Assembly: GCA_963966185.1 (NCBI GenBank)
Contig: CAWZYM010000052.1
Span: 12,501 to 76,500, forward strand
From: Rhabditoides inermis
Lineage: Eukaryota > Nematoda > Chromadorea > Rhabditida > Rhabditidae
DNA: 64,000 nt
Direction: 5' to 3'
This document shows, piece by piece, positions 1-10,884 of the stretch. Position numbers and translations under genes: made by a program. The stretch's first letter is position 1; each line of letters begins with the position of its first letter. Under the pieces are notes generated by a model, which saw only the letters and a list, made by a program, of their open reading frames with translations, did no database searches and had not been told where the DNA came from.

Positions 1-173
1 CTCCTTCTCCTTCTCCTTCTCCTTCTCCTTCTCCTTCTCCTTCTCCTTCTCCTTCTCCTTCTCCTTCTCCTTCTCCTTCTCCTTCTCCTTCTCCTTCTCC
101 TTCTCCTTCTCCTTCTCCTTCTCCTTCTCCTTCTCCTTCTCCTTCTCCTTCTCCTTCTCCTTCTCCTTCTCCT
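1..173. repeat. (CTCCTT)n hexanucleotide array
   Basis: Near-perfect tandem copies of the 6-bp unit CTCCTT from the window edge to about 173, where the sequence becomes unique. The array is cut by the window start, so its full length is unknown. It lies upstream of flp-24. Confidence 0.97.
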
Positions 174-298
174 TATGCTCGGTTAACTGCCGTGTCTCTA
201 AATTATCCACACAACAACAAGTCTTTCTTGTTTACCGAGATAGTTCCGCGCTTCTTTATGGACTTCCTGTTGTGATAGTAGTGATACACATTTCCATT

Positions 299-301
<3 letters not shown>

Positions 302-341
<40 letters not shown>
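302..341. repeat. (GA)n microsatellite
   Basis: About 20 GA dinucleotides ending 23 bp before the flp-24 start codon, in the 5' flank or leader. A splice-acceptor-like TTGCTTGCAG follows at about 347-357, so the GA tract may lie in the outron that is removed when the message is trans-spliced. Confidence 0.9.
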
Positions 342-343
<2 letters not shown>

Positions 344-363
344 TCCTTGCTTGCAGGTACAGT

Positions 364-1021
364 ATGCTCTCCCTCCGAGTTCTCCTTGCTGCTCTGTTGG
401 CTGTTGTTGCCCTTCTCTCCACTGGAGCCCAGGCGCGCACCCTTCAACAGTATGGTGAGTCGCGTCATCTGACGTCATCTGAAGTGACGTCATCTCAACC
501 TATGTTTCCAGGTGACTACAATCGCTACGCTGACTTCAGGGTGAGCGATACTTGCATGTTGGAAAAGCGCTTTAGCTGGTGGCGGCGCGTTGTTGTCAAA
601 TTGTTTGAGTTGCATTGTTTCATGGTGAATGAAAAGACGACGGCAGGAGGCCATTGCGAGCGAGAGAAAGGGAGGGAAGTTTCTTTGCTGGATTGTTGGC
701 GCGTCATGTAAAAAAAAGGAGATGCACAAGCGAGCGCTGAGTCGACCCTTTCACCTACGCTCGACCACCCATACCCATACCCATACACTCACTCACTTAC
801 TATTATGGAATGTTGTGTCGTTGCAGACAAAGTGGTCCTATCATATCTGAGTAAACGGGCCGGTGATAACATATACCACGAGCGATGACGTCACAGGGAG
901 ATGTGATGACGTCATGCTTGGTTGTTCTTTGCAGGGTGACTATGAGCCGTTCGGTGCGCAGCACAAGCGAGTCCCGTCGGCCGGCGATATGATGGTGCGA
1001 TTCGGAAAACGGTCTATGTAG
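364..1021 (+). CDS. flp-24: FMRFamide-like neuropeptide precursor (FLP-24 type)
   Basis: Secreted neuropeptide precursor of 68 residues. Exons 364-454, 512-540 and 935-1021 join in phase with GT..AG borders. Residues 1-24 form a signal peptide (MLSLRVLLAALL..., Ala-rich to AQA). The C-terminal exon holds a Lys-Arg site, then the single copy VPSAGDMMVRFGKR, then SM and stop. Gly-Lys-Arg is the amidation and cleavage signal, giving a VPSAGDMMVRF-amide. To my knowledge this matches the conserved nematode FLP-24 peptide, and the precursor is single-copy as expected. Such peptides are made in neurons, processed in dense-core vesicles and act on G-protein-coupled receptors. The 394-bp second intron is long for this window. 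A TTGCTTGCAG just before the ATG suggests trans-splicing or a 5' UTR intron. Confidence 0.93.
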
Positions 1022-1846
1022 ATCAGCTGATCGATCAGCTGACTCAGCGCCCGACGATCATCAGCTGATCATCAGCTGTTCCCGTCGATTCTCTCTAGCC
1101 CGTTCTCTCTCTCTCTTGCACACTGGTCCCTATACTCACACCGCAGCCGTCGTCTCGTATACCGTACACCGATGAGTATCGATTTCCGAATCCCCTGTCA
1201 TATAAAGTCGTGTACGTTATTGAGGTTATGACGTCATATGTTTCACAGGCCATATTTGGACAGCGAGACTTATGCATACTGTAGTGTTTTGTATCGGCTA
1301 TAGTTTGAATATGCGTGGTGGGAAGTGTGGGGAGGGAGAGGGAAGGAGAGGGAGGGGAGGGGAAATGGGCTTGTCGCAGGGTAGAGCAGGCTCTTCCGGA
1401 GACAGGAAGGAAGAACGGCAAGGGGACCATTCGTCCCGCAACACATGTGCATTTCCGGAATGAGAGAGAGGGGAGAAGAGAAGAGAGATCGTATGTGTTT
1501 GTGTCTCCCATCCATACTCCCACAATGCATATTTCGATGGTGTACTCTTGAAAGGCCTCAAGGCCCGGTCCATTAGTGGATCTCGAGAAGAACTTACCCA
1601 CATACATTAGGACTTAAGTTTTGAACGTACGGGTAACTGCTTCTTCCATTATTTGTCCCCGTTTTATTTCTTGGCACTTTTCCCGCACTCCTCCTCTCTA
1701 CGGGGGTTGACCCGGGAGCGGCAAAAGAGCTTCCCACAAAAGATCTAATCACCATCCACACTCTGCACTCTCGCCACTCACACACTCTCTCGCCTACTCT
1801 AGCCTACCAGTATGCGACAGTAAACAAGTACTGAGGTCAAGCCGAG
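1022..1846. other. Intergenic region between flp-24 and bZIP gene
   Basis: No coding exon is supported. The first 60 bp contain four overlapping CAGCTG/TGATCA palindromes (about 1022-1078), which look like clustered E-boxes, but the function is inference. A purine-rich stretch lies at 1318-1360 and 1461-1490. A GAGATG with a downstream splice donor at 1841-1860 marks the start of the next gene. Confidence 0.6.
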
Positions 1847-3225
1847 ATGACAGGTGAGTACCATCCTCGCTTTCTCACCCTGCTTCTCTCCTCTTCCCAT
1901 GCTCTCTCTCCTCTCTCTCGCATTCCGCCCCCACAGGCAGCTTAGACCCGCCCCCGGCACGGATCAGTATTGGATCGAGTTGCGCAACTGTGCGGCCGAC
2001 TCCGATACATAGTGATCAGCTGACTGTAAGTGTGACGTCATCTGTTGCGTCATCCCCTGCCAGCATGCTTCCCGCCACGTACGCATCCATGCCCATGTAT
2101 GGATTCGACCCCGCCTTCAACGTCAACCCCTACAACTAGTGAGTGAGAAAGGGTACTGTAGACGGGGGTACTGCACAGGTACTGTAGATGTGTTTTATAA
2201 TGTTGTATTTTCGAATACAGTAGAGTGTTCTAAGATTTTCATTTGATTCATACCGTAATGAGAATGAGTGAGTAGGCGGATGTAGGAGGCAGTGACTCTC
2301 GTGTCGCGTGAGTGTGGGTGTGTAGGTGAGTGATGGCCTGCTTGCAGCAACATGGCCGCGTATGGTACTCCGGTGGCCGCAGTGCCTTCCCTCCCTTCCG
2401 CTGGCGCCTACCCAGACCCATGCTATTCCAAGTCCGACACTGACTCCAACTCGTCCCCGCAAAACAACGAGGACCCCAGGTGGGTGCACGGACCACGAGG
2501 TCCTCACTTTCATTTCAGGCGTACCGTATACAACATACCGTACTCTTCGCATCCCAGCCGTCGCACCCGCTCCCTCACAGGATGCCGCGCGTTGCGATCT
2601 CTTCCTCTGGGAACCCCGCGGGGTCCCGAGACGAAAGACCTGAATACAGTGTGTTTAGGTATCGTATGAAGCGGGATCGGAACAACGAGGCTGCCAAGAA
2701 GAGCCGACTGAACAGAAAGAAGAGAGAGAACGACCTAGGAGCGAAGAACCAGGAACTGGCACATGAGAACTCACAACTGAAGAGGGAAGTGGAGAGGCTG
2801 CAACAGGTAGGGGAAGGAGGGAGAGAGGGGAGAGAGAGGGGAGAGAGAGGGGAGAGAGGAGAGAGAGGAGAGAGAGGAGATGATCGGTCTGCAGGCGGTG
2901 GCGAGTCTGCAGAAGCAGCTCCAGCTCCCAGTCGTAGACGACGTCAACGCCGCTGGCATGCACTACAACACGCCCACGGATCTGCAGGTGAGGAGGGAGG
3001 AGGGGGAGAGGGAGAGCAGAGAGAGAGGGGGGGAGAGGGAGAGGAGAGAGAGAGGGGGGAGAGGGAGAGGAGAGAGAGGGAGAGGGAGGGAGAGAGAGAG
3101 AGGGGGATGACAGAGACTGGTTTCAGGGCCTGGGCGAGTACCCCCTCAAAGATGACTATCTGAAGAAGGAGCCTATGGTTCTTCGGGATACTTCCAACAT
3201 CTTCCCTAACCCCATGTTCCACTGA
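1847..3225 (+). CDS. bZIP transcription factor
   Basis: Nuclear DNA-binding dimer of 226 residues. Exons 1847-1853, 1937-2138, 2348-2479, 2659-2806, 2895-2987 and 3127-3225 keep one frame. The N-terminal half is Ser/Pro/Tyr-rich and probably a regulatory or activation segment. The basic region starts at about residue 114 (YRMKRDRNNEAAKKSRLNRK) and carries the invariant N..AA..SR core. The zipper follows as four heptad leucines that continue exactly across the exon 4/5 join, which fixes the acceptor at 2894. The tail is acidic/Pro-rich and ends NPMFH. The basic region resembles PAR and C/EBP-like nematode factors, but I cannot assign an orthologue. Introns 4 and 5 are GA-rich simple repeats. 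A long open frame across intron 3 (2480-2658) would skip the N-terminus and is probably fortuitous. Confidence 0.9.
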
Positions 3226-3787
3226 GTACTGTAGATGGGATACTGTAGAAGGTGTATTGTAGATACTGTAGTTGGGGATCCGGGCTGCTGACTCGGTGAT
3301 AGCTTCCACATTGTTTTTGTTGAGATATTTGATCTCGCCTCGCTTTGTACATATATATCATCACACTTAGGGACTCGAGTTTTCGTACTGTTATTGTTCA
3401 TATCAAACAAAACTCATTTATTTCAAATCACGCAGTACGGAAATTCACATAAGTATATTCACGCTAGTACTAGTAATAAACTCTCTTCTCTCGATTCCCC
3501 GTGTTTGATGATTTTCATAGAAAGATGCCTACCTAATAGGAGGTGCGATAAGATACATGATGGAGATAGAGATGACTACAGTACACTTGTGGGTGTGATG
3601 AAAGGGTAATGAAGTGAGTGGTGGGCCGTGGGAGAGTGCGGGAGAGATGAGCGCACCTGGACAGTGGATGAGGTCAAGCATAAAGGACCATCCAAGCGAC
3701 CCAAGGGGATTATCGATCGACAGATGTTGCGCAAGCGGCGCGCAACTCATTTACCGCACTGAGAGTTCTCAGCATCTTTACATGTAT
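3226..3787. other. Intergenic region, no gene seen
   Basis: The 3' flank of the bZIP gene contains short repeats of TACTGTAGATG type (3228-3275). No splice-consistent coding exon was found on either strand before the transposon nest begins at 3788. Confidence 0.6.
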
Positions 3788-3791
3788 TTAA

Positions 3792-4089
3792 AGGAGAGGT
3801 GTACGAACAATAACACGAGGTTGACATAATCAATGTTGATATGGTGATTAAATTTATCAAAATAAAAAATTCTACTAATCAATATAAAAGTAATATAAAA
3901 TGAAATAGCATCTTGAAAATCAGGCAAGTCGGCGCTTCCTTCGCAGTGAGGTACAAACTTGGCACGAGTTTTTTAATGGAATTTAGATACAAGCTTGATC
4001 CCGCCACGGACCTAGAAACTTTTGTAGAAATCGTTTTGACGTGAGACATCAGCTGGTCATTTCATTTTTACATTGCGTACTCCTCTCCT
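3792..4089. mobile_element. TTAA-flanked MITE, copy A
   Basis: A 298-bp non-coding element bounded by TTAA at 3788-3791 and 4090-4093. Its ends are short terminal inverted repeats AGGAGAGG...CCTCTCCT. The TTAA target duplication is typical of the piggyBac superfamily. A second, inverted copy lies at 5066-5365 and aligns over almost its whole length with scattered differences. It has no coding capacity, so transposase must come from elsewhere. Confidence 0.85.
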
Positions 4090-4199
4090 TTAACAACAGT
4101 TCATTCACTCAATGAATAGGAGATCACGGGAGTCTATGAAAATAGTATTGATGTTTTACAAAATTAAAAAAAAACTCGGAGAGCACCGGAAGTGTCTAA

Positions 4200-5005
4200 G
4201 GGGCCCGACATACTTTTGTAGCGCGTGCGTTTCGCCACCTCTCTCTGTGTAAAAGTCGCCAGCATTGTAGCTCGCGCAAAGTGCACTGGCGACTTTCAAA
4301 GTAGCCAGCACATACTCGCGCGCGAATTGTAGCCGGCTACAATGTGAAAAGTAGCCAGCTACAAAGTCGCCAGTGAAGTCGCTCGCGTAATTAACTGTTA
4401 GCGTGGCGACCAATTCGCCAGGCGATTACACTGGTTAATCGTTACAACATTTATTTTTATTTAGTTTTGGTTGTTTTTCACTTCAAACATTGTTTTTTAG
4501 GAGTTGAAATGGATGAAGATGCTTACTTTGAACTCGTTTGTGCAATTGTGAAAGAAATTATTGATGATATGGAAAAAGAACCGAGACGAGTGTATGTGTC
4601 GGAGGCACATGAGCCACTTCTCGATCAGAGGCACATGACAATGGCCAGCTATTTGGCAAGCACCAATCCGCAGAACCTTTTGTCGTATACGAGACTGTAC
4701 CCGCACGAGTTTGATGACCTACACACTCGTCTTGCACCTCGGATTCAACATTCTGGGACTCATCGCGCCCCAATCACTTCTCAGTACAGACTCATCATAT
4801 TCCTCAAGTGAGATTGCGCACAACGATCGTGCGTCAATGTTCGTTCAAGACGCGCATATTGTCGCTAGCTCCTCTGCTACTTTTTGTAGCCAGCGCATCA
4901 GTTGTAGCCAGCGCCTCTTTGCTGGCGACTTTTGAAATGTAGCTCGGCTAATTTAAAATCGCGCGCGCTGGCGAATCGCACGCGCTACAAAGTATGTCGG
5001 GCCCC
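4200..5005 (+). mobile_element. PIF/Harbinger-derived element
   Basis: An 806-bp element flanked by TAA target duplications (4197-4199 and 5006-5008), the 3-bp T(W)A type used by PIF/Harbinger. Terminal inverted repeats begin GGGGCCCGACATACTTT and extend about 35 bp (TGTAGCGCGTGCG). Subterminal regions contain many short GTAGCCAGC/GCTACAA motifs in both orientations. A short transposase-like frame lies inside (4509-4811), so this is a truncated, probably non-autonomous copy. Confidence 0.85.
4509..4811 (+). pseudogene. Harbinger transposase N-terminal fragment
   Basis: A 100-residue frame starting MDEDAYFELV. The segment YTRLYPHEFDDLHTRLAPRI followed by ITSQYRLIIFLK resembles the conserved region just before the catalytic DDE nuclease in PIF/Harbinger transposases. 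The nuclease itself is absent: the frame stops after the 'RLIIFLK' block, and only terminal-repeat sequence follows. A TTTTTTTAG acceptor 5 bp upstream suggests it was once an internal exon. It is treated as a decayed fragment; catalytic activity is not expected. Confidence 0.7.
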
Positions 5006-5065
5006 TAACACGTTAATTAAATTGTTAATTAAAGTTAATTAAAGTTAATAAAAGTTGTTAATTAA

Positions 5066-5365
5066 AGGAGAGGAGAACGCAAAGATGAAAATTAAATGAC
5101 CAGCTGATGTCTCACGTCAAAACGATTTCTACAAAAGTCTCTAGGTCCGTGGCGGGACCAAGCTTGTATCTAAATTCCCATTGGAAACTCGTGCCAAGTT
5201 TGTACCTCACCGCGACGGAAGCGCCGATTGCCTGATTTTCAAGATGATATTTCATTTTATATTACATTTATATCAATTAGTAGAGTTTTTATTTTTGATT
5301 CAAGTTAATCACCATATCAACATTGATTATGTCAACCACGTGTTATTATTCCGTACACCTCTCCT
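5066..5365. mobile_element. TTAA-flanked MITE, copy B (inverted)
   Basis: A 300-bp element with TTAA at 5062-5065 and 5366-5369 and the same AGGAGAGG termini as copy A, in opposite orientation. The right TTAA is shared with the left edge of the adjacent 5370-6283 element, so two independent TTAA-targeting insertions abut. Copies A and B together form ~300-bp inverted arms about 970 bp apart. Confidence 0.85.
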
Positions 5366-5669
5366 TTAAGCACCGGAAGTTCACGTTCATTTCCATGCGC
5401 GATAGGTCATTGCGCATGCAATCCCGAAGTGCGGACATTGAAACAAATTAATGATGGCCAAGGTACGGTCCCCGTCGGTTCAAAACGTTTTGCCAAATTT
5501 GAAACACATTTTTGCATCGCAAGTTCTCACATCAGAAATGAAGAATGTGTGAATTTTGATCTTCACTTGGTTTCTTTATTCTTACTTGCACTGTTAGAAT
5601 ATAAATCGACTGCACTGCGGGAGAAAAAGTCATCCAGTCATCAATCTTTCAAATGAAGCACGCGAGAGA

Positions 5670-6036
5670 CTTTAGTTTTATTTCGCACACTCAAAATACA
5701 CTGCAATCTAATCTTGAAGTTTACTTGCGGGCAGCACGGATGGCGTTGATCTGCTCCTGCACCTCGTCACTGAAGTTGTTATCTCCCTAAAACATAAATT
5801 TACACCCGAAAAACTACTAAAAACATGAATGTACCTTAGGACGAAGGTTGTCGAGGTTCATGATGACGTAGGTCGGGTAGGACAGGAAGAGGGTAGCAAT
5901 GAATCCATAAAGAGCAAGCTTCTCCGGGATGGGAGTGAAGCGAAGGGGAGAGTAGACTCCACTCCCTTGTGGATAGAGCGGCGGGCCACGACCGAGAGAA
6001 GAGTGCGTTCATGACTCAAACTTGGGTAATTAAACC
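5670..6036 (-). pseudogene. SL1-tagged retrocopy of a small mitochondrial membrane protein gene
   Basis: Read on the minus strand: SL1 leader (6036-6015), 2 bp, ATG at 6012, a presequence-like MNALFSRSWPAALST, then in a shifted frame a mature-looking protein with one hydrophobic segment (LALYGFIATLFLSYPTYVIM) and a charged tail ending INAIRAARK and stop at 5721. AATAAA follows at 5682-5677. The size, presequence and single membrane span fit a small respiratory-chain subunit; a COX7C-like assignment is only a guess. The start frame and the mature frame do not join, so a 1-nt shift near 5970 breaks the copy. One 48-bp GT..TTTTAG intron (5834-5787) is still present between two in-phase exons, so the source RNA was trans-spliced but not fully cis-spliced. 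No poly(A) tract is visible. Confidence 0.7.
6015..6036 (-). other. Genomic copy of nematode SL1 spliced leader
   Basis: All 22 nucleotides match the canonical nematode SL1 leader (GGTTTAATTACCC...TTTGAG) as I know it. It is followed not by the SL RNA donor GTAAAC but by TC-ATG of a protein-coding sequence. It is therefore not an SL RNA gene but the 5' end of a trans-spliced message copied into DNA. Confidence 0.9.
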
Positions 6037-6325
6037 TCAAATAACTTCTGGGGAAAAAAAACGATTTTTATGTGATCCTATTCTTGTGTTGTTTTCTCTT
6101 GTAAAAATGTGTTTCAAATTTAGCAAAACGTTTTGCACAAACGGGGACAGTACCTTGGACATCACTGATTCCGAGTTAGCTCACTAGCCACTAGGCCGCC
6201 GAACCGTTGAAACACAGTCCTCATTTCGGTATGTCATGCGCAATGACCTATCGCGCATGGAAATGCACGTGAACTTCCGGTGCTTAATTACGACACTTCC
6301 GGTGCTCTCCGAGATTTTTAATTTT

Positions 6326-7463
6326 GGCTAGGGCTTGGTATGGGTTATGCCTACACGATTCCATCATAACATAGCGAGTTGTGGGGGTGACCTGTTGCCA
6401 TTAGCTCAGGGTGATTACATTTGTACTTGTTCATTACGAATTACGACATTCGTGATAGAAGGCGTGAGAGCAACCTATGAGAACTTTATGCTGTGTTCAA
6501 AGACCGTTTTACAATTTACAGTGCGTTTACAGCGTAAAACGCACGAAAACGGTTTTACAGAGCCCTGAAAAAGCGCTCTGTAAATCGCGTGTGAATCGTG
6601 AATCGTCCGTTTTCAACGGTGTAAAATGGTTTTCGGTTTTACAGTGCTTCTACCGAGCGTTTACACGCCGTTTTCACAGTTTACTTTGCAAAACGGAAAA
6701 CGCTTGAAAATCTGCAGAAAATGCTGTGTAAAACGCCCGTATATTTACGACGTCTGTGAAAATCGCTGCCGTTTTTCTCATTCCTTGGTCATTTTTACAG
6801 AGGTGCGGTGGGTCTGCCAGTTTCATGTGCATCTCAAACGAAATTTGCCATCAGATAACGTAGTCAGTAGATGGAAAGTCGCAGTACACGAATGGATGAA
6901 TGAATGAACGTGTGCCCTGTCCACATCCGTCCATCATCCCACACGCCACCCTATTCTACTTACACATCAACTTTGACGCACACATCAACTTTGATAAGGA
7001 TTTATTATAACCCATTATGTACATAACACGCTTGGATATTTTCGTCCAACTTGAAGACAAGTGTCAGTCCTTGGATCGACTCCGGAGTTCTCCTTCCAAT
7101 TGAAGATTCGGAATGCACTGGAGATTAGAGGAACTCGAATGTGTCTGGAAAGATTTTGTATACCTATCAAGTGCAGCATCAATACCTGAATGGAAGGCCG
7201 CACATCGACCGTGCTAACAATAGGCAGGACCACCGGAGGGGACTCGTGCACTCGGTACGCGATCGCCCCGTCGCTGACGAACATTATGCAGTTGAGTTAT
7301 ATTGTCACATTGAGTTCTTTTGTTTCGTCACTTGTTATCTCGCATCACATTGTTATTTGTAAGTGTTGTCACTCATCCCTGATGAAGGCGTAAAGCCGTA
7401 ACGTAGAACGTATGTAGTATAAAAATGTATTTTCCAACACTCGTTGTCCCTGGCTTTAACATC
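6326..7463. other. Intergenic repeat-rich region
   Basis: No gene is supported. From about 6483 to 6790 short palindromic variants of GTAAAACG/CGTTTTAC recur about every 20-40 bp on both strands. At about 7387-7417 a CTGATGA...GCCGTAACG...CGTA string resembles a decayed hammerhead ribozyme of the kind found in Penelope-like element repeats. It lacks the GAAA core (GTAA instead), so no activity is expected. Confidence 0.5.
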
Positions 7464-9148
<1,685 letters not shown>

Positions 9149-9302
9149 AGCATGCAAGAAAGACAACGCTGCCACGTCGGATTGCTTCAATTGCTTCAAT
9201 AAAAGTGTATGAGGGTAATGGAATGAGGAATGAAATTGACAGGGGAAATTGTACCCCTGCGTCGCACACAGGTGCTTTCCCCCGATCGAGTTAGACGGGA
9301 AC

Positions 9303-9348
<46 letters not shown>

Positions 9349-9597
9349 AAGAAAGAGTGTGGAGAGGTTGGTGGGAGCGCGACTAATCTCGGCCACAGTT
9401 GCCATGACAGTCCACAGTCGTTTGACAAAACAACGCTTTGAAACCCGCGCTCCCAGACTAACTATAATATGTCATATAGTTGTAAGCTCGCAATAAGTTG
9501 CGCGCGATGGGGTAGATCAGATGAAGACGGAATGTGAGGCATCGCATTCCGAACTGCAAGCGAGGTAGATCGAAAACTATCACTCTGGCGCGGAGTA

Positions 9598-10659
9598 TAT
9601 CACACCGTCTCTGTAAGAATCGAACACTTTTCGGGCTTGTGGATACTAGGAGCTATGTTGGCGCATATAGGGGTTTTCAAAAGTCCTCTACAAGATGTAT
9701 ATGTTAGTTTTTGTCAAATATGCAAATTGGGCTCATTAAGGGACCACTACCTCAAATCGGTCAATTTTCGTCAAAACATTTAAAAAAAATGCTTGTTCGA
9801 TTCCTTGTTAGATTTTAAGAACTTTTTATTATAAAATATTTTTCGTAAAAAATATTTTGAAAAAAGTTATGACCAAAAAAATGATAATTTTCCAAAATTT
9901 TATTTTTTTTGGAAATGTTCCGGTCCGAAAAAACAAAAATGACTTACATCACCTTAAAGAGCGTTTCATGTTTAATTTCCATGATTTTTTTTTCAAAAAA
10001 ATCGATTGTACCGTCTTTCGCCATCTAGACGATTGAAAGTGGTCCAGTCAGCCTAAATGCCGATATGTGCACTTTTATTGTTATTTCAAGTGAGAAAAAA
10101 CAAAAACAGAATCCACCATCAGAATCTACACATTTTGTTTGCCTTGTGGACACATTTTCATGAAAATCGATTGCACTGTTTTTCGCCATAAAAGTGCACA
10201 TATCGGCATATAGGCTGACTGGACCACTTTCAATCGTCTAGATGGCGAAAGACGGTACAATCGATTTTTTCGAAAAAAAAATCTTGGAGACTAAACATAA
10301 AACGCTCTTTAAGGTGATGTAAATCATTTTTGTTTTTTCGGACCGGAACATTTCTAAAAAAAATAAAATTTTGGAAAATTATCATTTTTTTGGTCATAAC
10401 TTTTTTCAAAATATTTTTTTCGAAAAATATTCTATAATAAAAAGTTCTTAAAATCTAACAAGGAATCGAACAAGCATTTTTTTTTAAATGTTTTGACGAA
10501 AATTGACCGATTTGAGGTAGTGGTCCCTTCATGAGCCTAATTTGCATATTTGACAAAAACTAACATATACACTTTTTAGAGGACCTTTGAAAACCCCTAT
10601 ATGAGCCAACATAGCTCCTAGTAACCACCTCGACCGATTCTTACAGAGACAGTGTGATA
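9598..10659. mobile_element. Foldback-type element with ~480-bp inverted arms
   Basis: A 1,062-bp near-palindrome. Arms at about 9598-10078 and 10180-10659 are reverse complements with few mismatches and small indels, separated by a ~100-bp loop. Ends are TATCACACYGTCTCTG, flanked by TA on both sides (9596-9597 and 10660-10661), as for Tc1/mariner-type insertions. No frame encodes a transposase; the A/T-rich sequence is full of stops. It is likely a non-autonomous long-inverted-repeat MITE whose transcript would fold into long double-stranded RNA. Confidence 0.85.
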
Positions 10660-10884
10660 TATGCCAAGACATTTTCAAAGTGTACATATCTCCTCATCTG
10701 CAATATCTGCAACACCTAATCTCGGCATAGGCATAATGTAAAAGATGGTGGTGATGCGACTCATATCATATTTCAGGTGAACTGCCACTCTGCCACGCAA
10801 ATGAGAGTAGAGTGGGTGTGCGTGGTGGAATGACGTCGTCTCCCCCTCCCCTCATCACAGTGTGTGTCGCGCGGTCGCACCGAC

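Larger units (their letters stand above)
5370..6283. mobile_element. TTAA-flanked long-TIR element carrying a retrocopy
   Basis: A 914-bp element bounded by TTAA (5366-5369 and 6284-6287). Termini GCACCGGAAGTTCACGT...ACGTGAACTTCCGGTGC continue as inverted arms of about 150-180 bp (5370-5520 against 6105-6283), with small gaps. The unique centre (about 5520-6040) is not transposon sequence: it holds an SL1-tagged copy of a cellular mRNA on the minus strand. No transposase frame was found. Ends and TTAA are seen directly; the piggyBac-type mechanism is inferred. Confidence 0.8.
4160..6325. repeat. Outer inverted repeat pair enclosing nested elements
   Basis: A 35-40 bp sequence at about 4160-4196 (AATTAAAAAAAAACTCGGAG followed by AGCACCGGAAGTG) is repeated in inverse orientation at about 6289-6325. 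It shares GCACCGGAAGT with the termini of the 5370-6283 element, so it may be the remnant ends of a related transposon into which the others inserted. The enclosed DNA holds the Harbinger derivative, MITE copy B and the retrocopy-bearing element. Confidence 0.7.

Noticed and set aside
2480..3163. 227-codon frame across bZIP intron 3
   Set aside because: It reads through the intron and a GA repeat; the spliced model keeps heptad spacing and a normal C-terminus.
6015..6036. SL RNA gene
   Set aside because: The leader is followed by TC-ATG and coding sequence, not by the SL donor GTAAAC and Sm site.
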